Source: Pseudorhizobium endolithicum
GTDB taxonomy: Bacteria; Pseudomonadota; Alphaproteobacteria; Rhizobiales; Rhizobiaceae
Length of the DNA stretch: 64,000 bases
NCBI RefSeq assembly: GCF_902153245.2
Contig: NZ_CABFWF030000011.1
Location: forward strand, 64,648-128,647
Direction of reading: 5' to 3'
Shown: piece after piece, positions 1 through 7,003 of the stretch
How the letters are laid out: every line of letters starts with the position of its first letter
Position numbering within the stretch: position 1 is the stretch's first letter
The notes under the pieces: generated by a model
Told to the model about the DNA's origin: nothing
Database searches by the model: none
What the model saw: the letters and a program-made list of their open reading frames with translations, nothing else
Position numbers and translations under genes: made by a program

Positions 1-75
1 GGAATCTCCCTGACGGCCGCCGAGTTGGAGCACCTTGACCGACTTTTCGAGAAGGGCCTAGAGGCCATCGCCTAA
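1..75 (+). CDS. C-terminal end of a probable aminotransferase (partial)
   Basis: Only the last 24 codons lie in the window, ending in TAA at 73-75. The peptide GISLTAAELEHLDRLFEKGL is an amphipathic helix of the kind that ends class III pyridoxal-phosphate aminotransferases, where a similar LT-x-x-E-L-D-x-L stretch is usual. The family call rests on this short tail alone, so it is weak. A DHDPS-family enzyme lies downstream on the opposite strand, with about 490 bases between them. Confidence 0.35.
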   Translation, partial: GISLTAAELEHLDRLFEKGLEAIA

Positions 76-565
76 TCCTTGACGCAGCTTTTTGAGCGTC
101 CTGCCTGCAACGGCTCAATCAGCTGCAGCGTGACAAGAAGGCTCTCTCCCGGATAGCCCCTAACGGAAATGTGGAAGCTTCCAGATCCACATTTCCCCCA
201 TTTGCCCGCGGAAGCCGCCACCAGCTTCCGGGTCAGCCATGGATTAACAAAGGCCTATCGCTTCGATACGGTTTCCAGACATAGCCGTCAAAGGTCTCGG
301 GGACGAGGTTCAGCTGCTAGTCTAGGCGCGGTCTGATGCCGGAGGTGAAGGCGTCGCCCTCATGCTAATTGACCAGGGTAACTAGCCGGAACTGCGGCTG
401 GGATCGGAAACTGCTCACTTTACCAACAAGGGAAGCAGCAGTTTCGCAGGGTCAGGTTGTGAGGCAATTGGAAGCCGGAAGCCGTTGTGGCTGGCGAGCT
501 TCCTGGGATGTTCCATCTGGCAAAGGGCCGGCTCCTCGCAGGGCCGACCCTTTCTGAGGACGTGT
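76..565. other. Gene-free interval with one strong inverted repeat
   Basis: No open frame here has coding character or a good ribosome site. The only structure seen is the 11-bp inverted repeat at 165-196, listed separately. The interval separates two convergent genes. Confidence 0.6.
165..196. repeat. 11-bp perfect inverted repeat (hairpin)
   Basis: GGAAATGTGGA at 165-175 is the exact reverse complement of TCCACATTTCC at 186-196, with a 10-base loop. No T run follows on either strand, so it is not a textbook intrinsic terminator. It sits between convergent genes and could act as a bidirectional transcription barrier or be the remnant end of an insertion element. Confidence 0.6.
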
Positions 566-1528
566 CTACGCCTTGTACGTCTGCACGGCGCCCGGCAACG
601 TGCTCCACTGCGCATACCATCTGTCGAATAGCTTCAACTGGCTCTCGACATAGCCGCGCTGGCTCTCCGACAGTTCGTCCGTCTCGTTGAAGTGCAGCGT
701 GTATTCCTTGTCGCCCTTCAGAACCATCATATGTTTGAAATAAAGGACAAGGTCTGGCCCCTCATCGAAGGAGGACAGGACCGCAAGCGCCGATTCCAGT
801 TCCAACGCACGCTGGCGGGCATCCGGATCACCTTTCGCGGCGCCTTGAGCGAGGTTGCACAGGTGCAGCACCTCCTTCGGCAGGACACAGCCTATCCCGG
901 TGATGGCGCCGGTCGCGCCGCAGTTGACGAAACCTTGGAAGACGCAGGTGTCGACCCCGATCATCAGCGACACGTCATCATCACGGCTGGTGATGTTCTC
1001 CGCCGCATAACGCATGTCGGCCGCTCCGCCGAACTCCTTGAACCCGACGAGATTGGGGTGCTCGGCGCGCAGTGCGAAGAAGAGATCCGCACGAGTGGCG
1101 AAGCCGTAGTAGGGGCTGTTGTAGATGACCGCGGGCAGATCAGGAGCCGCAGAGAGGATCGCCTTGAAATGGCTTCTTTGAGCCGCCATGACCGAACCTC
1201 GGGACAGGACGCGGGGAATGACCATGAGACCCCGGGCACCGACCTTCTGGGCGTGGGCCGCATGGGCGACGGCGGAGCCCGTGTTGACGGCGCCGGTTCC
1301 CACAATGACGGGAACGCCGGCCTTTACCAGCCGCTCTACACCTTCCATGCGCTGCTCATCGGTCAGCAGTGGCCAGTCCCCCATGGATCCGCAATAGACG
1401 ACGGCCGACATGCCCTTCTCGACCAGTTCCTTCCCCTTGCGGACAAGCGCATCGAAGTCCGGGGTGCGATCATCCTTGCAAGGGGTCATCAGCGCGGGGA
1501 TGACACCGGAAAAAATCTTGGCCTTCAC
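566..1528 (-). CDS. Dihydrodipicolinate synthase family aldolase/lyase (DapA-like)
   Basis: 320 residues, a normal length for the DHDPS/N-acetylneuraminate lyase TIM-barrel family. The GTG start is preceded by AGGAGAG at good spacing. Visible family residues are the Schiff-base lysine near position 164 (VGFKEFGG), the catalytic tyrosine near 136 (YNSPYYG) and a CGSMGD loop near 46-51 in place of the canonical GTTGE, which suggests a substrate other than aspartate semialdehyde. Family members of this kind act on sugar acids, 4-hydroxy-2-oxoglutarate or pyrroline-4-hydroxy-2-carboxylate; the sequence does not say which. It lies downstream of a GntR regulator and a TRAP transporter on the same strand, so it probably degrades what that transporter imports. 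A GntR-like palindrome (1623-1632) lies about 95 bases upstream. Confidence 0.85.
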   Translation of the reverse strand: MKAKIFSGVIPALMTPCKDDRTPDFDALVRKGKELVEKGMSAVVYCGSMGDWPLLTDEQRMEGVERLVKAGVPVIVGTGAVNTGSAVAHAAHAQKVGARGLMVIPRVLSRGSVMAAQRSHFKAILSAAPDLPAVIYNSPYYGFATRADLFFALRAEHPNLVGFKEFGGAADMRYAAENITSRDDDVSLMIGVDTCVFQGFVNCGATGAITGIGCVLPKEVLHLCNLAQGAAKGDPDARQRALELESALAVLSSFDEGPDLVLYFKHMMVLKGDKEYTLHFNETDELSESQRGYVESQLKLFDRWYAQWSTLPGAVQTYKA

Positions 1529-1622
1529 GTCACTCTCCTTCTAGCGATTCAAATGGACCGTCGGCTGGAAGGACGCCAAAGGCCTCCCTTCCGATAATCC
1601 CAGGTATCAATCTGCATTCATG

Positions 1623-1632
1623 TTGTCGACAA
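1623..1632. promoter_or_regulatory. Candidate GntR (FCD) operator
   Basis: TTGTCGACAA is a perfect 10-bp palindrome between the aldolase gene and the GntR gene. A near copy, TTGTCGACA, sits at the GntR start (2363-2371). FCD-type GntR proteins commonly bind short TTGTNNACAA-like palindromes, so the pair suggests that the regulator controls the aldolase and itself. Confidence 0.5.
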
Positions 1633-1646
1633 TTATTATACAAGGG

Positions 1647-2351
1647 CTATAATGTGATGTCGAGCCCGCCATTGCGACTGAACAGTTTTTGCACCTGAGC
1701 AACGATCTGCTCCGCATGGGCCTTGCCAAGCCGGTCGGCTCCCTCGACGTCTCGTGCTTCGATTGCCGCAATGAGTTGCGCATGTTCCTCGACGAAGTGC
1801 TGCGGGAACTGCTCGTCATAAGACCTGTAGTAGAGGCGCAGGATCCGCCTCCCCTCGTCCAGCAACCGCTGGAAAAGGCCTGTAAAATAGGGGTTGCGGC
1901 CCGCTTCTGCGATGGCCGCATGGAAGGTGGCATTGGTTGTGATCATTACCAGCACGTCCCGCGCCTCCACCGACGCAGCGTAATCTAGATGATGGCGGCG
2001 GATGATGGGCAGGTCTTCGAGCCGATGGTTCTGGGCCGCGAGCCGCGTCGTCACCCGGTACATCAGCACAAGGGCGTCGAAAAACGGGCTCAGGTTCAGG
2101 AAGTCGATGTTCGATACCATGGTCGAGCGATTGGGCAGCGTCTCGATCAGCCCTTCGCCCGCCAGCCGCACGAGCGCTTCGCGGATCGGGGTACGCGACA
2201 TCTGGAAGCGTTCCGCAAGCTGTACCTCGTCGATGGGACTGCCAGGGGCGAGCTTGAGATCCAGAATTTCGTTTCGAAGAAGGTCGTAAACCGTCTTGAC
2301 GCCAGAGCCTCGCTTACGTCCGGGCGGTGGAGGGGAATGGGTATCGGTCAT
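1647..2351 (-). CDS. GntR family transcriptional regulator, FCD subfamily
   Basis: About 234 residues from the ATG chosen (MTDTHSPPPP); an upstream in-frame ATG at 2372 would place the start across the palindrome at 2363-2371, so the internal start is preferred. The N-terminal winged helix contains the GntR signature (LAERFQMSRTPIREALVRL), and the C-terminal half is the helical FCD effector domain with histidines that often bind a metal (around FHAAIAEAGRN and EEHAQLIAAI). It lies between the TRAP operon and the DHDPS-family gene, all on the minus strand. Likely a substrate-responsive repressor of these genes; the effector is unknown. Confidence 0.85.
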   Translation of the reverse strand: MTDTHSPPPPGRKRGSGVKTVYDLLRNEILDLKLAPGSPIDEVQLAERFQMSRTPIREALVRLAGEGLIETLPNRSTMVSNIDFLNLSPFFDALVLMYRVTTRLAAQNHRLEDLPIIRRHHLDYAASVEARDVLVMITTNATFHAAIAEAGRNPYFTGLFQRLLDEGRRILRLYYRSYDEQFPQHFVEEHAQLIAAIEARDVEGADRLGKAHAEQIVAQVQKLFSRNGGLDITL

Positions 2352-2362
2352 CGATAAACCTC

Positions 2363-2371
2363 TTGTCGACA
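2363..2371. promoter_or_regulatory. Second copy of the GntR-like palindrome
   Basis: TTGTCGACA, with the 8-bp perfect core TGTCGACA at 2364-2371, repeats the motif at 1623-1632. It lies just upstream of the preferred start of the GntR gene, consistent with autoregulation. Confidence 0.45.
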
Positions 2372-2397
2372 CTTAAAATACACCCGACGGCGGCCCA

Positions 2398-2735
2398 TCA
2401 ATCGATCGACGCTGCCGTCGCGTCAAGTGCAGCGGCGACAGATTCCGGGATATAGCGTGCAGAATGATCATAGGGCCGCACCACGTCCGTCGTGGCCTGC
2501 CGGCTATCGCCTTTGCGGGCACGTAGCCGCGTGCTGGTCAGCATTGACCTCTGCTCCAGCAGATGCGAACCCTTCCACCTTGGGCAAACCGGTTTGGGCA
2601 AGTCTGCCTGCCTGAAGCGTCTTTGATGGCTTTCGTGGACAGCCTGAGATGCGCAGCATAGCCGTATCGGTCTATGAGCCGCAGCTCCTCCGGTCCCGGG
2701 ACAGAAAGCGCCTCGCCTGTCTGTCATTCAACCAG
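2398..2735 (-). pseudogene. Probable decayed coding remnant between dctP and the GntR gene
   Basis: No intact gene is present. On the minus strand two different frames each read like real protein: one near 2625-2700 (PEELRLIDRYGYAAHLRLST) and another ending at 2398 (RPYDHSARYIPESVAAALDA). The switch of frame and an internal stop suggest a degraded enzyme gene that once belonged to the TRAP/aldolase operon. The family could not be recognised. Confidence 0.3.
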
Positions 2736-2788
2736 GAGGCCGAGTGGCCGGAAAGGAACCGCCCGACGAGCGGGCGGCTCTGCTTGTC

Positions 2789-3778
2789 TTAAAGCGACGC
2801 GCCAACCTTGCGCAGATCAGCGAGGATGGGTGCCTTCGGCAACCAGATCTTGTCATAAGCCTCGATGATCTTGCCGGCATCGGCGACTTCGACATCCTTG
2901 ATCGTGATGACCTTCCCAAACTCCTCCAGAAGCTTGGACTCGTTGGCGACCGTTGCGTCGATCTGCTCGTCGAGCGCCGACTTGGTCAGGCGCGAAATCA
3001 GTTCGCGGTCGGCTTCCGGCAGTTGCTGCCACATGCGTCCCGATGCGAGCGCAACACATGGCATGAAGATGGCATTCATCTTCAGCATGGTCTTCGAGAC
3101 CTTGTCGAAACGCTGGTTCCAGGAGAACTCCAGATCAGCTTCCAGCCCGTCAACCTGACCGTTCGACATCGCATCGAAAACCGCCGGCGTCGGGATTGGT
3201 GTCGGCGCGGCACCTAGCAACTCATAAAAGTCCTTATAGGCGGGCGTCGTGTTTATGCGCAGCTTCATGCCATTGAGATCCTGAAGCCCCGCAATCTCCT
3301 TGGCCGTAAACACGACGCGCATCGTGGTGATGCCCCAGGCCAGCCCGATCGTGCCGGTCTCGGCGGGAAGGACATCTAGCATCTGCATGGCGATCGGATC
3401 CCGGACCAGCTTCGCCACTTTTGCGGTGGAATCCACGACCCATGGCGCATTGATCGCTGCAATTGACGGGATGCGCGATCCAAGTTCGGCCGTCATGATC
3501 CAGCCAAGGTCCAGCGAACCGGCCTGCATCTGCTGCAACATGGCAGCCTCGGTGCCGAGCTGATTGGCCGGAAACACGGCTATGTTCAGGCGACCATTGG
3601 TCTCCGCCTTCAGCATCTCGCCGACCTTCAAGGCGGCATTATTCCACGGATGCCCTGGGGGCGTGGTGATACCTAGTCGGAGGGTCCGGCTTTCCTGGGC
3701 ACGCGCAATGAAGGGCGTGCCAAGTACCGCCGCACCGATCGCGGCACTGCGAAGTATTGTTCGACGGGTTATGTTCAT
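2789..3778 (-). CDS. dctP: TRAP transporter substrate-binding protein (DctP family)
   Basis: 329 residues, typical for periplasmic TRAP solute receptors. The N terminus has a Tat-like signal (TRRTILRSAAIGAAVLGTPF) ending at ARAQ. Family features include GITTPPGHPWNNAALKVGEM, a central NGMKLRINTTP segment holding the arginine that contacts substrate carboxylates, and the C-terminal LL-x-x-FGKVITIKDVEVAD region. A ribosome site AGAGGA precedes the ATG. It is the last gene of dctQMP, 24 bases after dctM. It should capture an organic acid in the periplasm; the ligand is unknown, though the neighbouring aldolase points to a sugar acid or similar 2-oxo acid precursor. A decayed copy of its 3' end lies at 6620-6830. 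Confidence 0.9.
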   Translation of the reverse strand: MNITRRTILRSAAIGAAVLGTPFIARAQESRTLRLGITTPPGHPWNNAALKVGEMLKAETNGRLNIAVFPANQLGTEAAMLQQMQAGSLDLGWIMTAELGSRIPSIAAINAPWVVDSTAKVAKLVRDPIAMQMLDVLPAETGTIGLAWGITTMRVVFTAKEIAGLQDLNGMKLRINTTPAYKDFYELLGAAPTPIPTPAVFDAMSNGQVDGLEADLEFSWNQRFDKVSKTMLKMNAIFMPCVALASGRMWQQLPEADRELISRLTKSALDEQIDATVANESKLLEEFGKVITIKDVEVADAGKIIEAYDKIWLPKAPILADLRKVGASL

Positions 3779-3802
3779 TGTCTTATCCTCTGGAGTTGTC
3801 GG

Positions 3803-5068
3803 CTACCCGGCAAAGAAGGTGGAGAGCTGGGGGAAGATCGAAAGAAGGACCAGCAGTACGCATGACGCGGCAAAGAACGGCAATGTGACGATAAACATCT
3901 TGCCAGGCTTTGCACCAGTCACCGCTGACGCCACGAAGAAGCACAGCCCAACGGGCGGCGACAGAAAGCCCAGAACCAGATTGATAACAACCACCACACC
4001 GAAGTGAATTGGATCAATGCCGTACACTTCCGTCGCGATCGGGAGCAGGATGGGCACCGTCATGATCAGCCCCGGAGCGCCATCAATGACCGTGCCTATA
4101 ACCAGTAGGATGACGTTTACCAGCAGCATGAAGGTGATGGGATCAGACGCCACCGTCTGAACCCACGCGGCAACCTTCTGCGGCACCATTCCGTAAACCA
4201 GAACCCAGGAGAACACTGCCGCTGCGGCCACGAGAAACAGTACCACTGCCGAATAGATTGCCGAGCGCAGCAGCATCTTTGGAATGTCCGCGTAAGACAA
4301 ATCGCCGATCCAGTAACGCCCAACGGCGAAGGCTGCCACCACGCCGACAGCTGCGGCTTCCGTCGGATTTGCAATACCAGCCAGGATGGAGCCAACGATG
4401 ATCACGGGGATGAGCAGTGTCGGCAATGCATCGAGGACGATCTTCGCGCGCACTCGCATCGGCTGCTTCTCTGCCTTCGGGTAGTTGTAAATGAAACCCA
4501 TCAAGGCAATCACGACACAGAAGATCACCGTCATCAGGATGCCGGGGACCATGCCTGCCATGAGCATGTCAGCGACGGGTTCCTGGGCGAGCACGCTATA
4601 GACGACGAACATGATTGACGGAGGTATGATCGGGCCCAACATGCCGCCATAGGCAGTAAGACCGGCCGCAAATGTCTTGTCGTAGCCTGCCTTTTCCATC
4701 TCCGGCACCATCATCTGGGCCATGATAGCTACCTGCGCTGTAGCTGAACCCAATATCGAGGCCACAAACATGTTGGCGAACAGATTCACATAGGCCAGCC
4801 CGCCGCGCAGCGCGCCAATGAAGGCCATCGTCATGTCGATGATCCGGCGCGTAATCCCTCCGCCGTTCATCACCTCGCCGATCAGCACAAACAGCGGAAT
4901 GGAGATCAATCCGTAATTGTCGACGCCGCCAAACAGTTGAACCGGCAAGCTTTCGAAAAGGAGGATATTCCCGCTGTCGAGAATGTAGATCATGCTGACA
5001 AGCATCAGGCACAGCCCGATTGGCACCCCGATCAGCATCAGCAAAAGGAATGCGGAGGTCGTCACCAT
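3803..5068 (-). CDS. dctM: TRAP transporter large permease (DctM family)
   Basis: 421 residues with about 12 hydrophobic segments, the usual size for the DctM transport subunit that couples uptake to a sodium gradient. Typical motifs include GVPIGLCLMLVSM near the start, the loop AGYDKTFAAGLTAYGGMLGP and IIPPSIMFVVYSV, and a C-terminal FLSPPVGLCFFVASA hairpin. It overlaps the end of dctQ by one base (TGATG), implying translational coupling, and is followed by dctP. Confidence 0.92.
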   Translation of the reverse strand: MVTTSAFLLLMLIGVPIGLCLMLVSMIYILDSGNILLFESLPVQLFGGVDNYGLISIPLFVLIGEVMNGGGITRRIIDMTMAFIGALRGGLAYVNLFANMFVASILGSATAQVAIMAQMMVPEMEKAGYDKTFAAGLTAYGGMLGPIIPPSIMFVVYSVLAQEPVADMLMAGMVPGILMTVIFCVVIALMGFIYNYPKAEKQPMRVRAKIVLDALPTLLIPVIIVGSILAGIANPTEAAAVGVVAAFAVGRYWIGDLSYADIPKMLLRSAIYSAVVLFLVAAAAVFSWVLVYGMVPQKVAAWVQTVASDPITFMLLVNVILLVIGTVIDGAPGLIMTVPILLPIATEVYGIDPIHFGVVVVINLVLGFLSPPVGLCFFVASAVTGAKPGKMFIVTLPFFAASCVLLVLLSIFPQLSTFFAG

Positions 5069-5688
5069 CAGTTCACGCCCTCCGCATGGTCAAATCCCGG
5101 CCGTGAGCGTACTGGAGCAAAGCCCAAATCCTCTAGAAGATTTGCAAGTCCATGGATCAGCATCGTCGCCGCAAAGATCGGGATGATCAGGCTGACCATC
5201 CAGGTGGGCCAACGCAGCGTTTGCGTCTGTTCCGTGTACAGGAAGTTGAACGTCTGACCGGCATAGGCCTTGGCATCGAAACCAGCTGCGGCAATGCCAA
5301 GTGGATCCATCCAGCGCCAGCACATATAGCCGAGAGCAAAGGCGAACACGGCGATAAACAGGCTTGCGGCCGCCTTTAGCCGCCGGGCATGAACCTCCGA
5401 CAGCTTGTCGGAGAGCAAAGTCACGGAAAAATCCAGCCGAAGTCGCGTGAGAGCCGAGGCGCCGACGAATGCGAGCCAGACCATGGCGTACACTGCGGCT
5501 TCATCGACCCAGTAAAGGGGCACGCCGGTGTAGCGGGTAATCACGTTGAGCAGAATTAGCCCGAGCACCAGCGCCATGAAGGCCCCTGCCAAGACCTTTT
5601 CGAAGACGAGTACGGCTTCCGAAAGACCGACCACAAGACGGACGGGTGCGGCCGGTGTCTTCACATTTGCAACCGATCCTGTTCTCAT
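5068..5688 (-). CDS. dctQ: TRAP transporter small permease (DctQ family)
   Basis: 206 residues with four predicted membrane segments: VLAGAFMALVLGLILLNVI, the WVDEAAVYAMVWLAFVGAS stretch that is the DctQ hallmark, AASLFIAVFAFALGYMCW, and WMVSLIIPIFAATMLIHGL. It is the first gene of the dctQMP unit and is divergent from a second GntR regulator at 5760. The intervening 71 bases hold an A/T-rich dyad that may be its operator. Confidence 0.88.
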   Translation of the reverse strand: MRTGSVANVKTPAAPVRLVVGLSEAVLVFEKVLAGAFMALVLGLILLNVITRYTGVPLYWVDEAAVYAMVWLAFVGASALTRLRLDFSVTLLSDKLSEVHARRLKAAASLFIAVFAFALGYMCWRWMDPLGIAAAGFDAKAYAGQTFNFLYTEQTQTLRWPTWMVSLIIPIFAATMLIHGLANLLEDLGFAPVRSRPGFDHAEGVN

Positions 5689-5706
5689 TTGTCCCCCTTG
5701 TTTTCA

Positions 5707-5724
5707 TATAAAGTAGATTTTATA
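5707..5724. promoter_or_regulatory. Candidate operator between dctQ and the second GntR gene
   Basis: TATAAA at 5707-5712 and TTTATA at 5719-5724 form a perfect 6-bp dyad with a 6-base spacer, in the 71-base gap between divergent genes. The position fits an operator for the GntR-family protein encoded at 5760. Confidence 0.4.
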
Positions 5725-5759
5725 CATTTCGCGATGTCAATGCCCAGCTGGATGATTTT

Positions 5760-6467
5760 GTGAAACCATCTTTCAAACACCGAACGCTGTCGGCGGCGCT
5801 CCTGGAAGAAATCCGCCAGGACATCTTGTCGGGGCGCTACAAAGCGGGAACCCAGCTCAGACAGGACGCTTTGGCAGAGGCCTATGGCGTCAGTCGGATT
5901 CCGATTCGAGAGGCTCTGTTTCAGCTGGAGGCAGCAGGACTGGTCAAAATCATGCCGCAGAAAGGGGCAGTGGTATCCCACCTTTCGCGTGAAGAGATCG
6001 AGGATGTATTTCAGCTTCGCATCCTACTGGAGCCGCGCCTTTTGCTGGCGTCGGCGCCCCAACTGACCGATGAGGACTACGAACGTCTGCAGGTCAAGCA
6101 CCTCAATTATGTTGAGGCCATCTCCGCCAATGCTGTCAATGAATACGGTCGGTTAAACGCAGATCTTCATCTAGCCCTCTATCACCGTGCAAATCTACCA
6201 AGAACCGCCCAAATCGTAACTTCGCTCCTGGAGACAAGTGATCGCTATACCAGGATCCAGTTGTCGAATCCGGCTGCCATGCAAAGGGCTATGACGGAGC
6301 ATGCGGACCTTATTCAGCTGTGCCGTTCAGGCCGATTTCAAGATGCTGCCCGCTTCCTGGCGGAACACGTGGCTGCGGTTCAGGACGACCTGGTCATGAC
6401 ACTGGCCAAGGTGCCGGAAACAGGCCCGCCAGATGCTTCTTCAGTCCCTGTGCATGAACGGGCGTAG
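5760..6467 (+). CDS. GntR family transcriptional regulator, FCD subfamily
   Basis: 235 residues from a GTG start. The N-terminal winged helix shows the GntR signature (LAEAYGVSRIPIREALFQL) and the remainder is an FCD helical domain (VFQLRILLEPRLLLASAP; LHLALYHRANLP; EHADLIQLCRSG). It is divergent from dctQMP and is the more likely direct regulator of the transporter, while the GntR gene at 1647 adjoins the aldolase. The C-terminal tail beyond EHVAAVQDDL is longer than usual and proline-rich. Confidence 0.82.
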   Translation: MKPSFKHRTLSAALLEEIRQDILSGRYKAGTQLRQDALAEAYGVSRIPIREALFQLEAAGLVKIMPQKGAVVSHLSREEIEDVFQLRILLEPRLLLASAPQLTDEDYERLQVKHLNYVEAISANAVNEYGRLNADLHLALYHRANLPRTAQIVTSLLETSDRYTRIQLSNPAAMQRAMTEHADLIQLCRSGRFQDAARFLAEHVAAVQDDLVMTLAKVPETGPPDASSVPVHERA

Positions 6468-6619
6468 GCAGTGACTGGCGCCGAGGGACATTTGATTGGC
6501 CTTAAGGCGATCCTGGTAAAAGGATCGATTTTCGACCGAAGCTCGATGGAGCGCGCCCTCCTGACGAAATCGCTTAAACTTGCAGCTGCTGCAACGCTCG
6601 ATAGAGCAAACATCCATGA
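6468..6619. other. Short spacer before the decayed dctP copy
   Basis: No gene is supported here. Together with 6831-7003 it flanks the dctP remnant, so the whole 6468-7003 interval holds no intact gene. Confidence 0.5.
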
Positions 6620-6830
6620 CCTGGTGCAGATCCGCGAGGATTGGTGCCTTCAGCAGCTTGATCTTGGCATAAGCCCCCGATGATCTTGCCGGGCATCGGC
6701 GACATCGACATCCTTAATTGTGTTAACCTTCCAGATCCCTCCAGAAGCTTGGGCGCGTTGGCGACATCCAATCGATCTGCTCGTCGGGCGCCGACTGATC
6801 AGGGTTTGAACCCGCCTTTGCGGACGGCGC
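6620..6830 (-). pseudogene. Decayed duplicate of the dctP 3' end
   Basis: The DNA matches the dctP gene at about 2810-3000 over roughly 200 bases with scattered substitutions and small indels. Shared blocks include GATCTTGCCG-GCATCGGCGAC and TCCAGAAGCTTGG. In translation the fragment still shows TIKDVDVADA where the intact DctP has TIKDVEVADA, but the frame is broken more than once and there is no start. It indicates that a second TRAP receptor gene once lay here or that the region was duplicated and then decayed. Confidence 0.7.
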
Positions 6831-7003
6831 TCGATTGCTCTCGGTGACTGCTCAACGGTGCGTGCTAGCTCGGACATCCGATGCAGGGTATTCCCATGCA
6901 CGGCTCCTGGCATAGCGCCTTTTCTCATCAAAAGGACCTGTCGCGCAGGTTGCCGTTAAGCCGTCAGCTGCAGCTTTATTTTGCGGCCGACACCAACATG
7001 CAA

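Noticed and set aside
692..1597. Long plus-strand frame of about 300 codons opposite the DHDPS-family gene
   Set aside because: It is the antisense shadow of a gene with clear family motifs, and its own translation has no recognisable pattern or ribosome site.
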